A DNA stretch of 64,000 nucleotides. It comes from Tanytarsus gracilentus. Its lineage: Eukaryota; Arthropoda; Insecta; Diptera; Chironomidae. The stretch covers positions 831,001 to 895,000 of the forward strand of contig JAXRKN010000041.1 in the NCBI GenBank assembly GCA_038502055.1, in the 5' to 3' direction. This document shows positions 26,493-39,407 of the stretch, in pieces. Position 1 is the first letter of the stretch. Every line of letters begins with the position of its first letter. Below the pieces are notes generated by a model, which was given only the letters and a program-made list of their open reading frames with translations, did no database searches and was not told the DNA's origin. A program made the position numbers and the translations under genes.

Positions 26493-29444
26493 ATGTTAAC
26501 ATTGTTGAGTGAAATTAAGTTTCTAAGTAATCGAGAAGACTTTCTTTTAGTAAAAGATACGGATTATGGGTCTTTTCGGTAAAAAAAATATTATTTAATG
26601 GAGTGCAAATAAGTAAATTTGGTACAAAAATTTTAGATCTTTGGAAAATAAGAAGGATTTATCTTCTGCTTTCGCTTCACACCAGTACAATAAGTGCTTT
26701 GCAAGTGCAAAGAGGGATTATGAATCTAGGAGAAAGCTTATCAATACGCCTACACAAAAGTTGAAAGCTTCTCTCAAGCATCTAGAAGAAGAAATTAAGT
26801 CAAAAAAAATTATTTTCTGCGAATGGATTGATGAGAAAATGTTTCGTTTGATGCTGTCAGATGGACTCTTAGTAACAATTGAGATTTGCCTTTATTCTGG
26901 AGAAATAAAAAGGTTAAATTTTGATAAGTACTTTCTTGGAAAGCTTGTATCTGATCACGTTTGTGATGTAATATTTACCCGACAGCATATCATAATTTCA
27001 TACGATGATGAAAACATCATCACTTTTCTCCATCTCCAAAAGCCATCAATGAATCAAATCATACAGAAAATTTCTGCAACAGATCCCAAAATATTTAATA
27101 TTGTCATATCAAGCACCAATACAAGCAAGTTAAAAAGAAATATAACAATCAATCCCAACAATGATATTTTAATTATTTGGACAAAGTCGTCTCAAAATGA
27201 ATTTTTCCCTTGGCGTCCATCTAAAGACCAAGACCGAGCAAATCTCCATGTTTACTCTTTAAACAGAGACAAGATAGAAACGAGCATTAATTACTGGACC
27301 GAAAATAGCCCTATTGAAATCGAATTTTCTAAATTTAATGAAAAAGAAGTTAGATCTATTGAGCAAAAGATTTCAAGGAAAGGAGAAGTGACTGTTGAAT
27401 GCATCAAATACAATATTAACATTGAAAAGAGGAAATTTCAACGAGTTTCTGTAACATCAATTCCATTGGAAACAGAAGTTGCATGTTGTTCTTTTAGTCC
27501 TGACAATGAGAAAATTCTTATGAGCTGCATTGATGGATCAATAGTATTGTATGATGATCATACACACCAAACTTTTCTCGTACATGCATCTTTTATTCCT
27601 ACGTCGATTGTATGGCATCCCGACAGTGCATTACTCGCAATTGCTAACGAGAGATCACAACTTCAGGTAACAAACGATTCTCTAGAACACATTTATTTTA
27701 CTATATAGCTTACTTTTATAGTTTTTCGATATTGCATTATCGTGCATAAAAAATCAAATTTTAAGTGAAGAAACAACGCCATCAAATATTCTCGACCTTT
27801 CAATTTACTTTGTACATCAACCTAAACTCAACAAATTGTGTTGGGCAAAAAAGCCTGATTTTAACTATCAACGCGGAGTGTTTGCTCAGCTTGATTGTTT
27901 TCTTCTCTTAATCTTTGACTGTGGAATAGCTACTAAAAAATTTGTCGGTGGTACCGGTCTTCGTCGCGACATTCACACATCGGGTCTAACAAATGATGTC
28001 TTGATTCACATGTACTTATCACTTAATCAAATTGAGAAAGCTATCAATGTTCTGCTAAGCTTAAATTGGGACACATACGGTGCAATGTGCCTCCTCAGTT
28101 TGCACAAAATTGCTAACTATGTGTTTAGCACACCATCTCTGGAAGGTGAAGACCTCCTCGAAAGAGCTCTCTCCTCTTTCTATATTCCAATTAAACCGCT
28201 TTGTTCAGAAACGGAAAGTGAATTTGGCGAAAATGTGGACGGTAAGTGATTTTTTTTTGCTCCAATTAGAATAGCTCAATGTCTTCCTTTTACTCTTAGA
28301 TATTGCACGACGCTTTTTTCATTTTTTAATTCGGTAAGTGAAGTAAATTTAAATTAATTCTTCACACTATTAATACGTTAACTTTAGGTGTAAATCATTT
28401 GAAAAGGCATTTAGATTAGCAATTGATCTCAATGATAAAGATCTTTTTGTTCTTCTTCAAAAAAGTACTAAAGCTTGTGGACTTAAAGACTTAATGAATG
28501 AAGCTAAACGGCGAGCCGACGAAATTTATTCAAAAGAAGAGGAGGAAGAGTGTGAAAGTCACCGTAAATATGATATTAAAACCTATTACATCATTTACTC
28601 AATTTTAATAATTCCTTTAGATTCATCATGCTCAATGACTTCATGTTCAATTTGTTCGGAAGCTAGTTGTGAGTCTGAATCAGATGATGAACCAAGCACT
28701 TCTTATAAACGAGAACTTATTCAACCAGCGAGTTTGATAAAGAGCTCAACTACGAGCCAAACATGTCCACCTCTTCCAAAATTTACAAATATTTCTGAGC
28801 AACATTCAAATGAAAAAATATCCTATCCACCACTTCCCGCTCTAACGTCTCATAATCTTAAAAAATTCAACACAGTTCTTAGTTCTTCAGATTTAGGCAA
28901 TATTTTACCATGCGGAAGCCGAGCTAGCTCTTCTGTTCCAAATCAAAATGAATTTACTGCAACAGATCCATCTTCTTACATTTCGACCAGCAAGACAAAA
29001 GTTCATAACTATCCGCTCATAACAACTTCAATTCCTTCTCATCATGTTGTAAATCAAGCTTATTTTAATGTCACACCTTCAACAGCATTTAAAAGAGAAC
29101 AAACATTTCCTGTCAATTCTATTTTAACCAACGTATCAAGTGGTACGAGAAAGGAAAGTGGCGAGAAAAACAAAGTAAAATTTTCTGATACGATCACCAT
29201 CGCCATGGTTCCTGAGATATCGAGAAAAGAAAAAATTAACAATTTTAGTGACAAAGCAAAAAGAAAAAGTTTTTCATCACCCGATTGGGACACGGTTGAT
29301 TTAGTAAAAAGGGAGCTAAAAGAAAGTCTTCCTATTTGTAACCCAGAAGCGTACTTGAGTAATTTTTTGCCTGCCGCCAAAAGGAGCAGTGATGAAAAAA
29401 AAGACAAGCCATCCATTAAAGTAGTAAATTTTGGTATTCTTTAA
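26493..29444 (+). CDS. fritz: WD-repeat planar cell polarity effector Fritz (WDPCP)
   Basis: Planar cell polarity effector that acts with Inturned and Fuzzy (the CPLANE module) on actin and, in ciliated cells, on ciliogenesis. Exons: 26493-26578, 26637-27666, 27722-28241, 28300-28333, 28388-28563 and 28621-29444, giving 889 residues. Exon 1, found from the frame, encodes MLTLLSEIKFLSNREDFLLV and joins through KDTDYGSFR. Family signatures are WRPSKDQDRANLHVYSL, the WD-like blades with CSFSPDNEKILMSCIDGS and SIVWHPDSALLAIAN, and the C-terminal helical block with RGVFAQLDCFLLLIFDCG. The serine-rich tail is poorly conserved. The 57-base intron 28564-28620 is in frame and stop-free. Confidence 0.92.
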
Positions 29445-30345
29445 TTCTATATTCGTTCTTTCATTTTATTATATTTCTTTCTTTAAAAAATAATTTAATA
29501 AATTAACTTAAATTAATAATATAAAAAGCGAATTTAAAAAATTTATAATTTATTTATGTCATCCCTAGAAATGTTCTATAACAAAAATTATTTCAAGCAT
29601 GTAAATAGTGTCAATCTGATGTGATTTTAAAATATTAAGAACGACACGGCTGGCTAGAGAGAGTTTAAGTGTAAGTGACGCGAGAGTTTTTTGGATTTTT
29701 CTTGAGAACTTATTGATTAACTACAACAGTTTAGATTTTTCGTTATGTAACTTTTTAAGACGCGTCGATTGAGATCTCACTTGCCGTAAAAGGATCAATA
29801 GAACTTGAGATATTATTTTTTCCCACTTCTCTCTTGCGCTCACATTAAATTGAGAAACTATATAATATACTTGTTTACATACCTGTCAGCACATGGATTT
29901 AAATGTATTATGTTCATACATTTTAATAGACATATAGATATCTTGGATTTTCTTGAAAGGGGTGTACACAGTTGGTATGTCGAGTCAAAATTCATGTCCA
30001 TCGTCCATTTTAAAACAATCACAAACACCTGTTTTAATCTAACTAGCCACTTTTAACTACTTTTGGCAGAGCTAGCAAAACCCAATAAATCAACGGAGCA
30101 AATAATTTTTGCGCTTTTCAACACACACTTCGATCTCCATTCGAGAAAAAAGATAATTAAGCAATAATAGGGAAAATAAATTAGGAAAATGGAATTTGAA
30201 ATCTGTTATATATATAGAACTTTATTTCTTACTTTTTTGATTTATTATTTACATTATCTTTTGGAACGCTAAAATGGCGAGAGAAAAAAGTTTTTAATCT
30301 TCTAAATTAGTATTACAATCTAATTTCAGCAAAACTTTAAGATAT
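29445..30345. other. Convergent intergenic spacer
   Basis: Lies between the 3' ends of fritz and the HIRIP3-like gene. AT-rich, with polyadenylation-like hexamers near 29490-29530. A reading frame of 83 residues at 29805 shows no recognisable features. Confidence 0.3.
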
Positions 30346-32938
30346 TCACTCTGAATCAGAGTCAATAAATTGTCTGATTTTTGAGAGCGTTTGGAGAGTT
30401 TCGGGTGCAATGGGAGCTGTATTTTTGACGTCATCCGAATCCTCAGCATAAGAAGTTCCTTTAGAAGCATTTCTTGTAGATCGACGTGTTCGTCCTGCTG
30501 AGAAAAATAAAATGATGCAGTTTGATATAAAAGAGTGGAGATTCCAAGAACTATACCTCCTGCAGTAATGATAACACTTTTGTCAAGCTCAGCGCTTTCT
30601 CGTTTAGCTTGAAGTTCTCGTCGAATAATTTTGCATTTTGCGACAGTCGGTTCTCCTTGCATACCTTTTTGAGCTAGAATTCTCCTCAGTAACGCACATT
30701 TATGCTCGGACGATTTAATTCCATCGAAAAGTTTTTGATAGTTTACTTTTATCCCACATAAATGAATGAATTCTTTAAGACTCGAAAGTTTCGGTTCCTC
30801 AGTGTGATCATGAATATAAGTAAACTGGGGTCTATTTTATAATTGCAAAAAATTAGTAAATTGTTGAATCATCTTCAGCTATTCCATACCTCAAATGCTT
30901 AGGATGGTTGCTCGAGCTGGGATAGGAGCTGGAAATGATTCGGTGTCCGTATGTTGGTGTTACCCGATTGCATTTCCAGTCATCATCTGAATCATCATCC
31001 GAACCCCATCGTGTATGGAGAACATGGAGAGGGACTAAAATTTAGAATTATTATTACGATTGCTGAACGACATAAAGGATTTAAATCACCATTTACGTCG
31101 CCAAAGTAGACATCATTAGGAATGTCTCTCGAGTGGTCGTAGAAACGATCTCGTTTGATTATATTTTTTCTTATTGGAACTTTTGTCACTGTGAAGGTTT
31201 TAGCTTGCATGAGAACAGGTGCAAGTGTTGCTGACGATGGTTTTTTAAGGGATGGAGGTCTACCCCGGGGTCTTTTTTCTACCCTCACCTCCTGCACATC
31301 AGAACTGTCACTCGTCGATCCAGATGAATCGCTGAAGTTGCTGTCGGAACTTTCACCGCTATCTGAATCATCAACAAAATCCCTGTGAATTAATAGCAAA
31401 TTAGGATTTCTTTTAAACATGTAAATAATATATGTTCACATATATAATAGACATTCATAAAGAAACGATTTAAGAACATGACTGATAACAAAATTACATA
31501 CTCTTCATATCGATCACCGCGTTTTTTCCGCTGTTGAGTGTGTGATGATGTTGAGGAATCCCTTTGAGCTCTTTTACTACCAGGCTTCGGTCCTCTTTTT
31601 TTCCCTTTGTAGATGCTGCTGCAATCACTGCTTATTACTTAAGAAAACTTATATAAAAAACAAATTATTTTACCCTTGTTGTTGCTGCTGCTGTTTATCA
31701 GGACTTCCAAAATATTCATCGTTTGGAATAGATTTGTCGTTTTCATCACTAGATTTTTCAAATTTAAAGAATTCATCGTCATCAGCCATGGGCTTGATAT
31801 TTTCTAGGATAGCTTCAACGCTCATTGCAGGATCAATTTCATTTTCGTCTGTTGATTGAACTTTTGGAACTGCCTCATTAGCAACTTCTTTTTGTTCAAT
31901 TAATTCTGATTGCTTGTTTAACTTGTTCGGTTGCATTTCCTCAATATTCGTCAAGTTTTGACCAATCGATTCATGTTTGAGCGTCTCTGTTTCTTTTTGA
32001 TAGGCCGGTTCGCTCAAATTTGATGTTACACTAACTTCGCGACACTCAAGATTTTCAATGGGGATAATAGGTTCAGTAATTAATATATTATTTTCAAAGG
32101 ACTCGGACTCCTCTTCATTATCATTTTCATTCATTAATCCAATATCGTCTAAAGAAGTTGTGTGGATTTGCTCTTCCTCATCACTATCCAATAAACGAGA
32201 TTTCTTTTTTCTTTTATCAGGACCTTGAATGATAACAGCATTTTTCAATAAAAATTTTGCCTTCAACGCACCGATGTCGCTGAAGTTTTCAGTTTCATCC
32301 AAGTCACTCTCAACATCTGCTTCAGAAGCGTTATTCTTTTCGTCAAGTTTTAAGCAACCATCAGGCTCGTTTGATTTGTTAAAAACTTCACTTTTTAAAT
32401 TGCTCACTTCGTCGTCTGAATCGTCGTTTAAGAGTACAATTCTTTTACGTTTCTTATTCGAATTTGTACTAAGGACATCCTTACGTACAACCCCGAGAGC
32501 TTTTAACATGGTGTTTTGAGATGGATCAAAGCTTACCGTATCAGCTGAAGATTTACTGGTGCATGGCTGATTGGACATATTATCGTTAGTTTCTTTTGAG
32601 ATACGCTCTTGTGATGGTGTTACTTGTTCATGAGATTTTGCATTCTCGTGATAAAGTTTACGTTTTTGATCCCCTATTGCACTTTCACTGGATGATTGTT
32701 GATACTGAATCTGAGAGTATTGTGGATTTGAGAGATCATACAGGGACGAGTTTTCAATCGCTCTTGAATCAAATTGCTGATTCAAGAGAGTCGGCAATCC
32801 AATTTCATTTATAGTTTTTGTGTTGATATCGTTCCCGAGCGTTTGCTGGTTCATATTGAAATTTTCACTTCCAGCGGAATAAGTGTTGGCGAATCCAAAG
32901 TCATTAAATGACTCGTAGTTTTGATGCTGTTGATCCAT
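30346..32938 (-). CDS. HIRIP3-like acidic chromatin protein
   Basis: Probable nuclear histone-binding protein. Exons: 32938-31674, 31627-31502, 31382-31090, 31034-30890, 30831-30557 and 30497-30346; these sum to 752 codons. The C-terminus carries the conserved HIRA-interacting protein 3/CHZ-type block: LKEFIHLCGIKVNYQKLFDG, then LRRILAQKGMQGEPTVAKCK, then SAELDKSVIITAG and a basic GRTRRSTR. The N-terminal 420 residues are low in conservation, acidic and Ser/Gln-rich, with nuclear-localisation-like clusters (NKKRKRIV, DKRKKKSR). A run of six Gln sits at the exon 1 donor. The middle has an AT-hook-like RPRGRPPSLKK. The motif IPND-x-YFG occurs twice, at about residues 405 and 550. The C-terminal homology is clear; that all exons belong to one gene rests on consistent phases. 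Confidence 0.8.
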
Positions 32939-33749
32939 AATTGAGTAGATGATGATGTCTTTCAAAGAGTTTATCCAAATTTTAAGCGGCTAAAAGCGAA
33001 AAAAGTGTTTTAAAATCAATCAAAACAAATCGTGTAAACAAAAATTGAAAAACTACTTTTTCGACATATCATACCGAGTTTAGAGAATTTTTTTCATAAT
33101 TACTTCGTAGTACTTACTACTAGCAACAAAATTTCAGTAATTCTATCCTGAAATTTCCTAATGTGAGCACTGAAAAAGTAAATTTTTTCTATTCTTTCAA
33201 TTCCGACAAGCTTTTAATAGCAGTTTTCAAAGAAAAGCATAATGAGCTAGTAGTTAGCAAAATTCTGTGCATAAGTGCGCCATCTAGAAAAGGATAGATA
33301 ATTAGATTTTGAATTTTTTTAAAAAAGATCCTGAATGCATAAATAAAATTATACAAACAAGAGAGAAATCAAATTCGTCACTATTTTAAGGTTACCGTTC
33401 CGAAAATGAAATGATTATAAAATTTACACAAGCAAAATTGCGCTTTATACTTTTCAGTTTTGCTTTTAATTTGCCTTTTCTTGTTCAACAAGAGAAATTT
33501 CCCCTTCGCATGCGTGCGAAAATTTGGTGTTTTATTTTTGATGAGTTTAGGTGTCAGCTTATTGTAAAAAATTGCTTTCAGACTAATTTATCTAATCAAT
33601 TTTATATTTTAAGTTTTTCGTGGAAAAACCTAATTATAAATTGAACCTTTATTATCAAATAAATTTTTGCACAAAAGTACAAAAAATAAAACACTGAAAC
33701 GCATTCAACTTTTTCAAAACAAACAAGGAAATTAAATTTTTAGATTAAA
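32939..33749. other. Divergent spacer between HIRIP3-like gene and TSEN54
   Basis: About 810 bases, AT-rich, shared upstream region of the two divergently transcribed genes. An open frame at 33411-33644 has no family resemblance. No core promoter motif could be fixed. Confidence 0.3.
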
Positions 33750-34989
33750 ATGGATGACATCGTGAAACCAAATGTGTGGCTGAGGTAAAGTTAAACTAAA
33801 TTGATTTCTTAATAATGTTTAAAAATTAAATTATTTTAGCGCAACAGAATTGTATGAGATGAACAAAAAAGTGGAAGATTTTGTCATACTACCTCGAGGC
33901 GATAAACTTGAAGATCCAGATGATGAACTCTTGGAGGAGAAAAAGAGTGCAGATAACTTAAAGAATCTACTTGACATGCTAAATCTTGAACGGGTGCTGA
34001 TATCAAGTGCAAGATCCAAAGGAATTTACGAAAAGAGAGGCAATCGAGTCAGAATTACAAAAGCTGTTGGCAGATGGTCCGGTTTTGGGTACACAGAAGA
34101 AGGAAATCTATTTTTACATCCACATGAAGCACTTCTTTTCATGGAAATGGTAAGTTTTTCAGTAGCTGATTGCAACTAAACAGTACTTTAAATTCAATTT
34201 CAGAATCGTTTAGAAGTGACATTCGAGGGTATTCCATGCTCGATTGAGCAAGGCTATGCACTTTTTCTTGACTGTCGCAGCAATTCACTAAACTGGGAAG
34301 AATACATTGTTTATTCCTATTTAGTCAGGGCAGGATATTATGTTCTTCTACCCGACACCAAAAAAGATGAAGAAAAATTTAAAAATGGTCAGATGCGAAA
34401 CCAATCAAAGATTGAAGACCAAATGATCTGGTGTGTGCTTAATGAGAATTTACATCTTCCATTCTCTTTTGATTTTGTCACTTCAAATTACAACCTCTAT
34501 TTAAAAACGAAAAATGACATGAGCAATCATTACAACGCTATTGCGAAGAACAGCGGCTGCTACGAACCACCTCCGAAGAAATTCAAGCCATTCAATGAGA
34601 AACAAGAGAGAAACTTTCTTGACATTCTTAAAGCAGAGTCCGAATACTTGACACATCAAGAGGTGGCTACGTAAAATTTATTAATTCAATAAGCTTAACT
34701 TTTTATTTTTTAGTTTTTTGAAAAGTTCAGTTCAATTTCTCGCAATGAAATTCCTCATCAATCCAATGAAAGTTCAACTCTGAAGTTCAGCTTTGATGTT
34801 TACTACCAAAAATCAAATTTTAAACGCACGGAACAGCTTGCGAATTACCGAATGCTTGTGCTTTCACCGCAAGACAAATTTTTTAACAATCGACAACTTG
34901 AAATTCTTCGAAAAAGTCAACCTTATGAAGTACCTATTATAATTGCAATAGTATCGCAAAGCATTCAGTTTAGTATTTGTAAATTTTAA
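33750..34989 (+). CDS. Tsen54: tRNA-splicing endonuclease subunit TSEN54
   Basis: Non-catalytic subunit of the nuclear tRNA-intron endonuclease (TSEN2-34-54-15). Exons: 33750-33784, 33840-34149, 34204-34662 and 34714-34989, giving 359 residues. The N-terminal domain is clear: ATELYEMNKKVEDF, RITKAVGRWSGFGYTEEGNL, FLHPHEALLFMEMNRLEV and CSIEQGYALFL. The endonuclease-like fold follows with YIVYSYLVRAGYYVLLPDT; its C-terminal part (QLANYRMLVLSPQ) sits in the last exon. The donor of exon 3 at 34663 is weak (GTGGCT), but it is the only join that keeps the conserved frame. Confidence 0.92.
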
Positions 34990-36707
34990 ATTTTGTTCCA
35001 TAATAAACTTTATAATTTAAATCAATTAAGGCAACCACAAAATTGTTGTACAAAAGCACAAACTATTGAGTAGCAAAAATTCGAGGTCATTGTAGAATTA
35101 CAATAAATCGTTTTAATAAGCCATGCAAGCAATTACACTTGACTATAAGAACTTTATGCAGGCTTTAAATAATTCCCAATAATTTATCTTTTTGATTTTT
35201 TTACAATTTTTTTTGTAAAAGTTCTAAATAATGGGTTGTTCACTATAAAAATTCGTTCTTTTCTAACTTTTGTTTATAATTCGGGAATTAATTAAGATAA
35301 AATTCTGAAACAAAAATTAAATGATAAAAGAAATATACAGACAGTTTTTTAAGTATTAAAATTTTTAAAAATCATTATGAAAGCTATCCCTACACGTGAC
35401 GAATATAGACCCCTAAGGTAGATTCGGAATATAACAAATTTGATGTCTCTAATTTGTAGCCTAATAGGTTTCTCACATTTCCTCATACATAATTTTTAAA
35501 CTTGGTTGACAAAATAGTTTATTTAACTCACGAAAAATTATGTTTTTTTGATGCCTAATTAGTTTCGTCACATGTAGGGATAGCTTTCATAATGATTTTT
35601 AAAAAATTAATATTTAAAAAACTGTCTCTGTATTTCTTCTATCATTAACGTTTTGTTTCAGAATTTTATCTTAATTAATTCCCGAATTATAAACAAAAGT
35701 TTAGACGGCCGTAAAGAACGAATTTTTAAAGTGAACAACCCAATATAAAGAACTTAATTGCTATAACATCTCCATAATTTTTTCTCGTTTCACTTTTCCG
35801 AAGCTAAATATACATTTATTTAAATTCGATACCATTGGTATACCATAAAAAAATAAAGCAAAAAAAAAGTTGATTTTATGATGTTAGGATGCTAGCATTG
35901 AGATCTATCGAGAGCGGAGAAAAACAATTCACGGCGATATATAGGTGGATTCAGACGATTAAGAAAAAGAAGAAGGAATCATCATTGCGGAATTTTTATT
36001 TGTGGAATTCTGTCTCACGCTCATTTACATTTTAATAACTCAATTACAAACACTAGCTTATCACAGCCTGCGATGGAAGATAATCAAAAAACATCATCTA
36101 CACACACGCTTGATCTCAGACTGATTTTTTGTCGATTTTCGAGATCATAACTTAAATTTTTTATTTCTATCAAATGATCGCGTGTTCCACCTCAAAAAAA
36201 TCTTATCAGTTCATAATAATCATTTTATTGTTTCATGATCACACTCACCCGACAGTTTACCGAGGTAATTAATCGGTAGCAAGTTCCAATACGGTAAGCT
36301 CATCAACTTGTAAAATCCGAGAAAAACTAAATGTGTTTTTTTAATATTTAAAATAAAATTATTTTCACCTTTTTAATATGATACTAATGTGGTTAATTTC
36401 ACAAATTTTAAATTCTCACCAAAGATTTCAAGAAGAAAGTTCACGGTTTTGTCCTCATCTCTTGCATTTACCTTCTTCTCTGTTAATATATAAATTTCCA
36501 TTAATCTGGCAATGCGATGGCACGATTATTTGTGTAAAAAAATTACTGTACCGTTAAATCTTGTTATTGACAATGTCCGATAGTAAAACCTTTTCGGGCT
36601 TTTTGCTGGATGGTTCTTCAGTTTGTTTTGGTCAATCGAAAAGGTAGGAAGTAAAGAAAGAGGTGCACCAATTGTTATATAAATTTAATAATAATTCTCT
36701 TAATTAG
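34990..36707. other. Spacer with a long inverted-repeat element
   Basis: Left half contains the 509-base inverted-repeat element at 35233-35741. The right half (35742-36707) is AT-rich, with no gene recognised. A TATATAA-like sequence occurs about 30 bases before the start codon of the next gene; whether it is a real TATA box is uncertain. Confidence 0.4.
35233..35741. mobile_element. Foldback / MITE-like element with 170-base inverted arms
   Basis: The left arm (35233-35404) begins GGGTTGTTCACTATAAAAAT and the right arm (35564-35741) is its reverse complement, ending GTGAACAACCC. The arms match along nearly their whole length; the left arm lacks about seven bases (the GGCCGTCT patch). The element is flanked by AAT on both sides, a possible 3-base target duplication. 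There is no coding capacity. A single related arm lies at 44122-44248. Confidence 0.8.
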
Positions 36708-38096
36708 ATGAGGCAAATCCTGATAATTTCATCTTTCACCATTCTCATAATTTATTTATGTGAATTAATAAGTTGCAAAGAAAGTGCTATAAATGATGAA
36801 ACAAAGTTATTGAAAGTTATGGTGTCTTCATCATACAACCATCCATGTAAAACAAATAAAATAAAGAAAAATTCAACTATTAAATGTATAATTTTTTTTA
36901 TAAATTAATAAGCTCAAAATGGATATCAATCAGTGTCTTTGGGTACGGACAAACATAAGTATGGCTATGAAATTAATCATGAAGGAAAACATTTTCATCA
37001 TAGCAACACTGAAAAAGTAAGCAGATAATATTTCTAAATACGTTCAATATAATGATATTATCCAGTTGTTCATTAAAGATTTTTTTCTCGTTTTTCGTTT
37101 TTTCTTTTTAATCATGGAACTTTCAATGCATTATTCGGTTGAATACGTTTAAATGTTATTAATTAAAATATCCTTTGAAATTTAGGATGGTGTGAGGCTT
37201 GGTTGTTACGGGCATGAACTAGATGGCAAGAAATATTTAACACGATATGTGGCTGATTCCAAAGGATATCGACTGGTTACAAATGAAGATCTAAGTAATT
37301 ATAAATTTTTTACCTTTACGATTTACGTAAAATTTGACATTCATTTACAGTTATCGTCTATCCAAAAACTAGTCAAAAAACAGGGTAAGAAATTCTAAGA
37401 AATTTTTCAATTCAGCTTCTTTTAATTTGTTTTTTAAACAGGAAAGCTGTTTTTGGAGTTAATAATGATTATGATGACGAAGAACTCTTTCGCAGCACTA
37501 GAGCTCTTTATACGTTCCCAAAGGGTTGTAAAGATATTGACGTGCAAATAGATAACTCATCCAGATTAAGGTCTCTGAGCGGAACTTTCAAGAATTTTGA
37601 GATCTCCCCAAGACTCCCAGTTAATTTGCCTAATCGAACAAATAATGGAGATAAATATACTTATTATAAGCCTTCAATTCATCATCCTGGTCCTTCGCAT
37701 ATTTACGCTGCTTCAAACACAGTTCCCAATATTTATTTACCACCTCAAAACACTTATGTTCCTGATGATAATTCTCACATATCTTCTGTTGATGCAACTA
37801 CAACAAATCCTACTTCAAAAAACCCATATTTTTTCCCTATAAACTTCAACGAACCATCCAAAGAACCTACAAGTTCTTGTTTGTCTTATGCTTGCGATGT
37901 TTCAAAAGGAACACTTGTTATACCAATTCCTTTAAAAAACCGTAATTCAAATGATTGTTGCTCAAAAATGGCACAATTAATTCTACCCCTTAAAATGATT
38001 GACATAACGATTGTAGCGCAGCTAAAAGAAAACGTCTCAAAAGAAGAGTTTAATGTTGACCAATTAATTCGAAGCATTCTCGAAAACTTGCTGTAG
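36708..38096 (+). CDS. Rebers-Riddiford-like secreted cuticle protein (paralogue 1)
   Basis: First of three tandem paralogues. Exons: 36708-36846, 36913-37016, 37186-37294, 37351-37384 and 37442-38096, giving 346 residues. A signal peptide (LIISSFTILIIYLCELISC) starts the protein. An R&R-like (chitin_bind_4) region follows: TDKHKYGYEINHEGKHFHH, DGVRLGCYGHELDGKKY and TRYVADSKGYR, which fits the usual V-x-Y-x-A-D-x-x-G-Y core but carries an extra cysteine (GCYG). A proline/serine-rich linker leads to a C-terminal block, LVIPIPLKN, DCCSKMAQLILPLKM, shared with both neighbours. Role inferred: extracellular matrix or cuticle component binding chitin. Confidence 0.82.
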
Positions 38097-39024
38097 ATAA
38101 GAGCAAGAAGTATAAAGAATGAGAGACGAGTGCACAAAACAGAATAAAAGTTTTTTCGAAGATATGATGCCAGTTAACATGTTTTTTCTTTCTTCTTTCT
38201 TCAATTCGATTAACAAAGTCCCGGGCAAACGAGTCAGGTTATAATAATTTATGTGAAAATTTGTTATGGCCCCTGCTTTAGGCTGTGCTAATGATTTTTT
38301 GGAATGCTGGCTTTTAAAGTGACTCTTAACATTAAGGCGATGTGCCATAATATTGAATTCATTGAACTCGTGAGAGGCATTATAAGCATGTTTCTTCTTG
38401 TTACAGTAAATATTTTAAATGTTTTTATTTTGATGACATTCACGAGAGCCACAACTTAATGACACTTCACTAGAGTTTCTAACGGGGACCCCAGAAAAAT
38501 TGATTTCCCCGACCCCGGGTTAAATTTTCCTATATACATAAAATAAGATTTGTTTGCATAGATTTTTAATTCAAAAAATGTTTTAAAAAACAAGTTAAAC
38601 AAGTGCAAGTGCAAAAAAAAGCCATGAGCAAAAGCTTTGTTTTGCTTTACGAAGCGACTTTTTGGGCCCATTTCGAGCGACAACAATCAAGATACTTCAA
38701 CGTCTAAGTCTTTACAGAGTTGAATACTTTTCGCACTAATGTTCCCAGCAATGCTAAGAATTATAAGGCAGAAATGACATTATTTGGCATTACATTTTAT
38801 AAAAAGATGAAAAGTATGTAAAAATAGTGACAATAGACGAAAAAAATAGTCCCCGTGTATTATTTATTTTCGTTAGTCAAGCTGATCGTCTACATCAAGA
38901 CTGCGACAATAAATGAGCCTAATTTGGTCATAAAATTTATATTGAGTAAATCTTCCGAACGAGAGTTGTTCTATTTATAGTCATTGATATATTATTTCCA
39001 TAAAAATTTAGATGCTAACAAAAT

Positions 39025-39110
39025 CCTCTCAGAGACACCGTGATATGTCAACGTTAGAATTTGAATGTCCCTAAACAATTTTTTTCAACGGTTTTAATTG
39101 TCTCTGAGAG
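39025..39110. repeat. Short inverted-repeat sequence
   Basis: CCTCTCAGAGACA near the left end pairs with TGTCTCTGAGAG at 39099-39110, about 60 bases apart. It could be a small transposon remnant or a structured element; the evidence is only the pairing. Confidence 0.4.
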
Positions 39111-39407
39111 AAATTAAACTTGAGATTGGAGGTTAAAAATACATACAATCAAAAATTTCAAGTCTTATAAAATTTTTGAAAGGTATGTAGTTAAATTTTT
39201 TAACAGCTTCTTAATTTAACATTAAATTATTTATTTTGGTACTCTGAAAAGCCACAATTTGGAATGAGTTGCAAATTTTTATTAGAACAAAATAACAAAT
39301 GAAGAAGATCCTGTTCGTTTCAGAAAAATTTGATGGAGAAAATATGCAAAATTTTATTTTTAGTCGACTATATTTTGAAAATTGTTGAATCAGTTGTTGA
39401 TTTAAAA

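Noticed and set aside
31155..32814. Several plus-strand open frames of 72-105 residues
   Set aside because: Antisense shadows of the HIRIP3-like exons on the minus strand.
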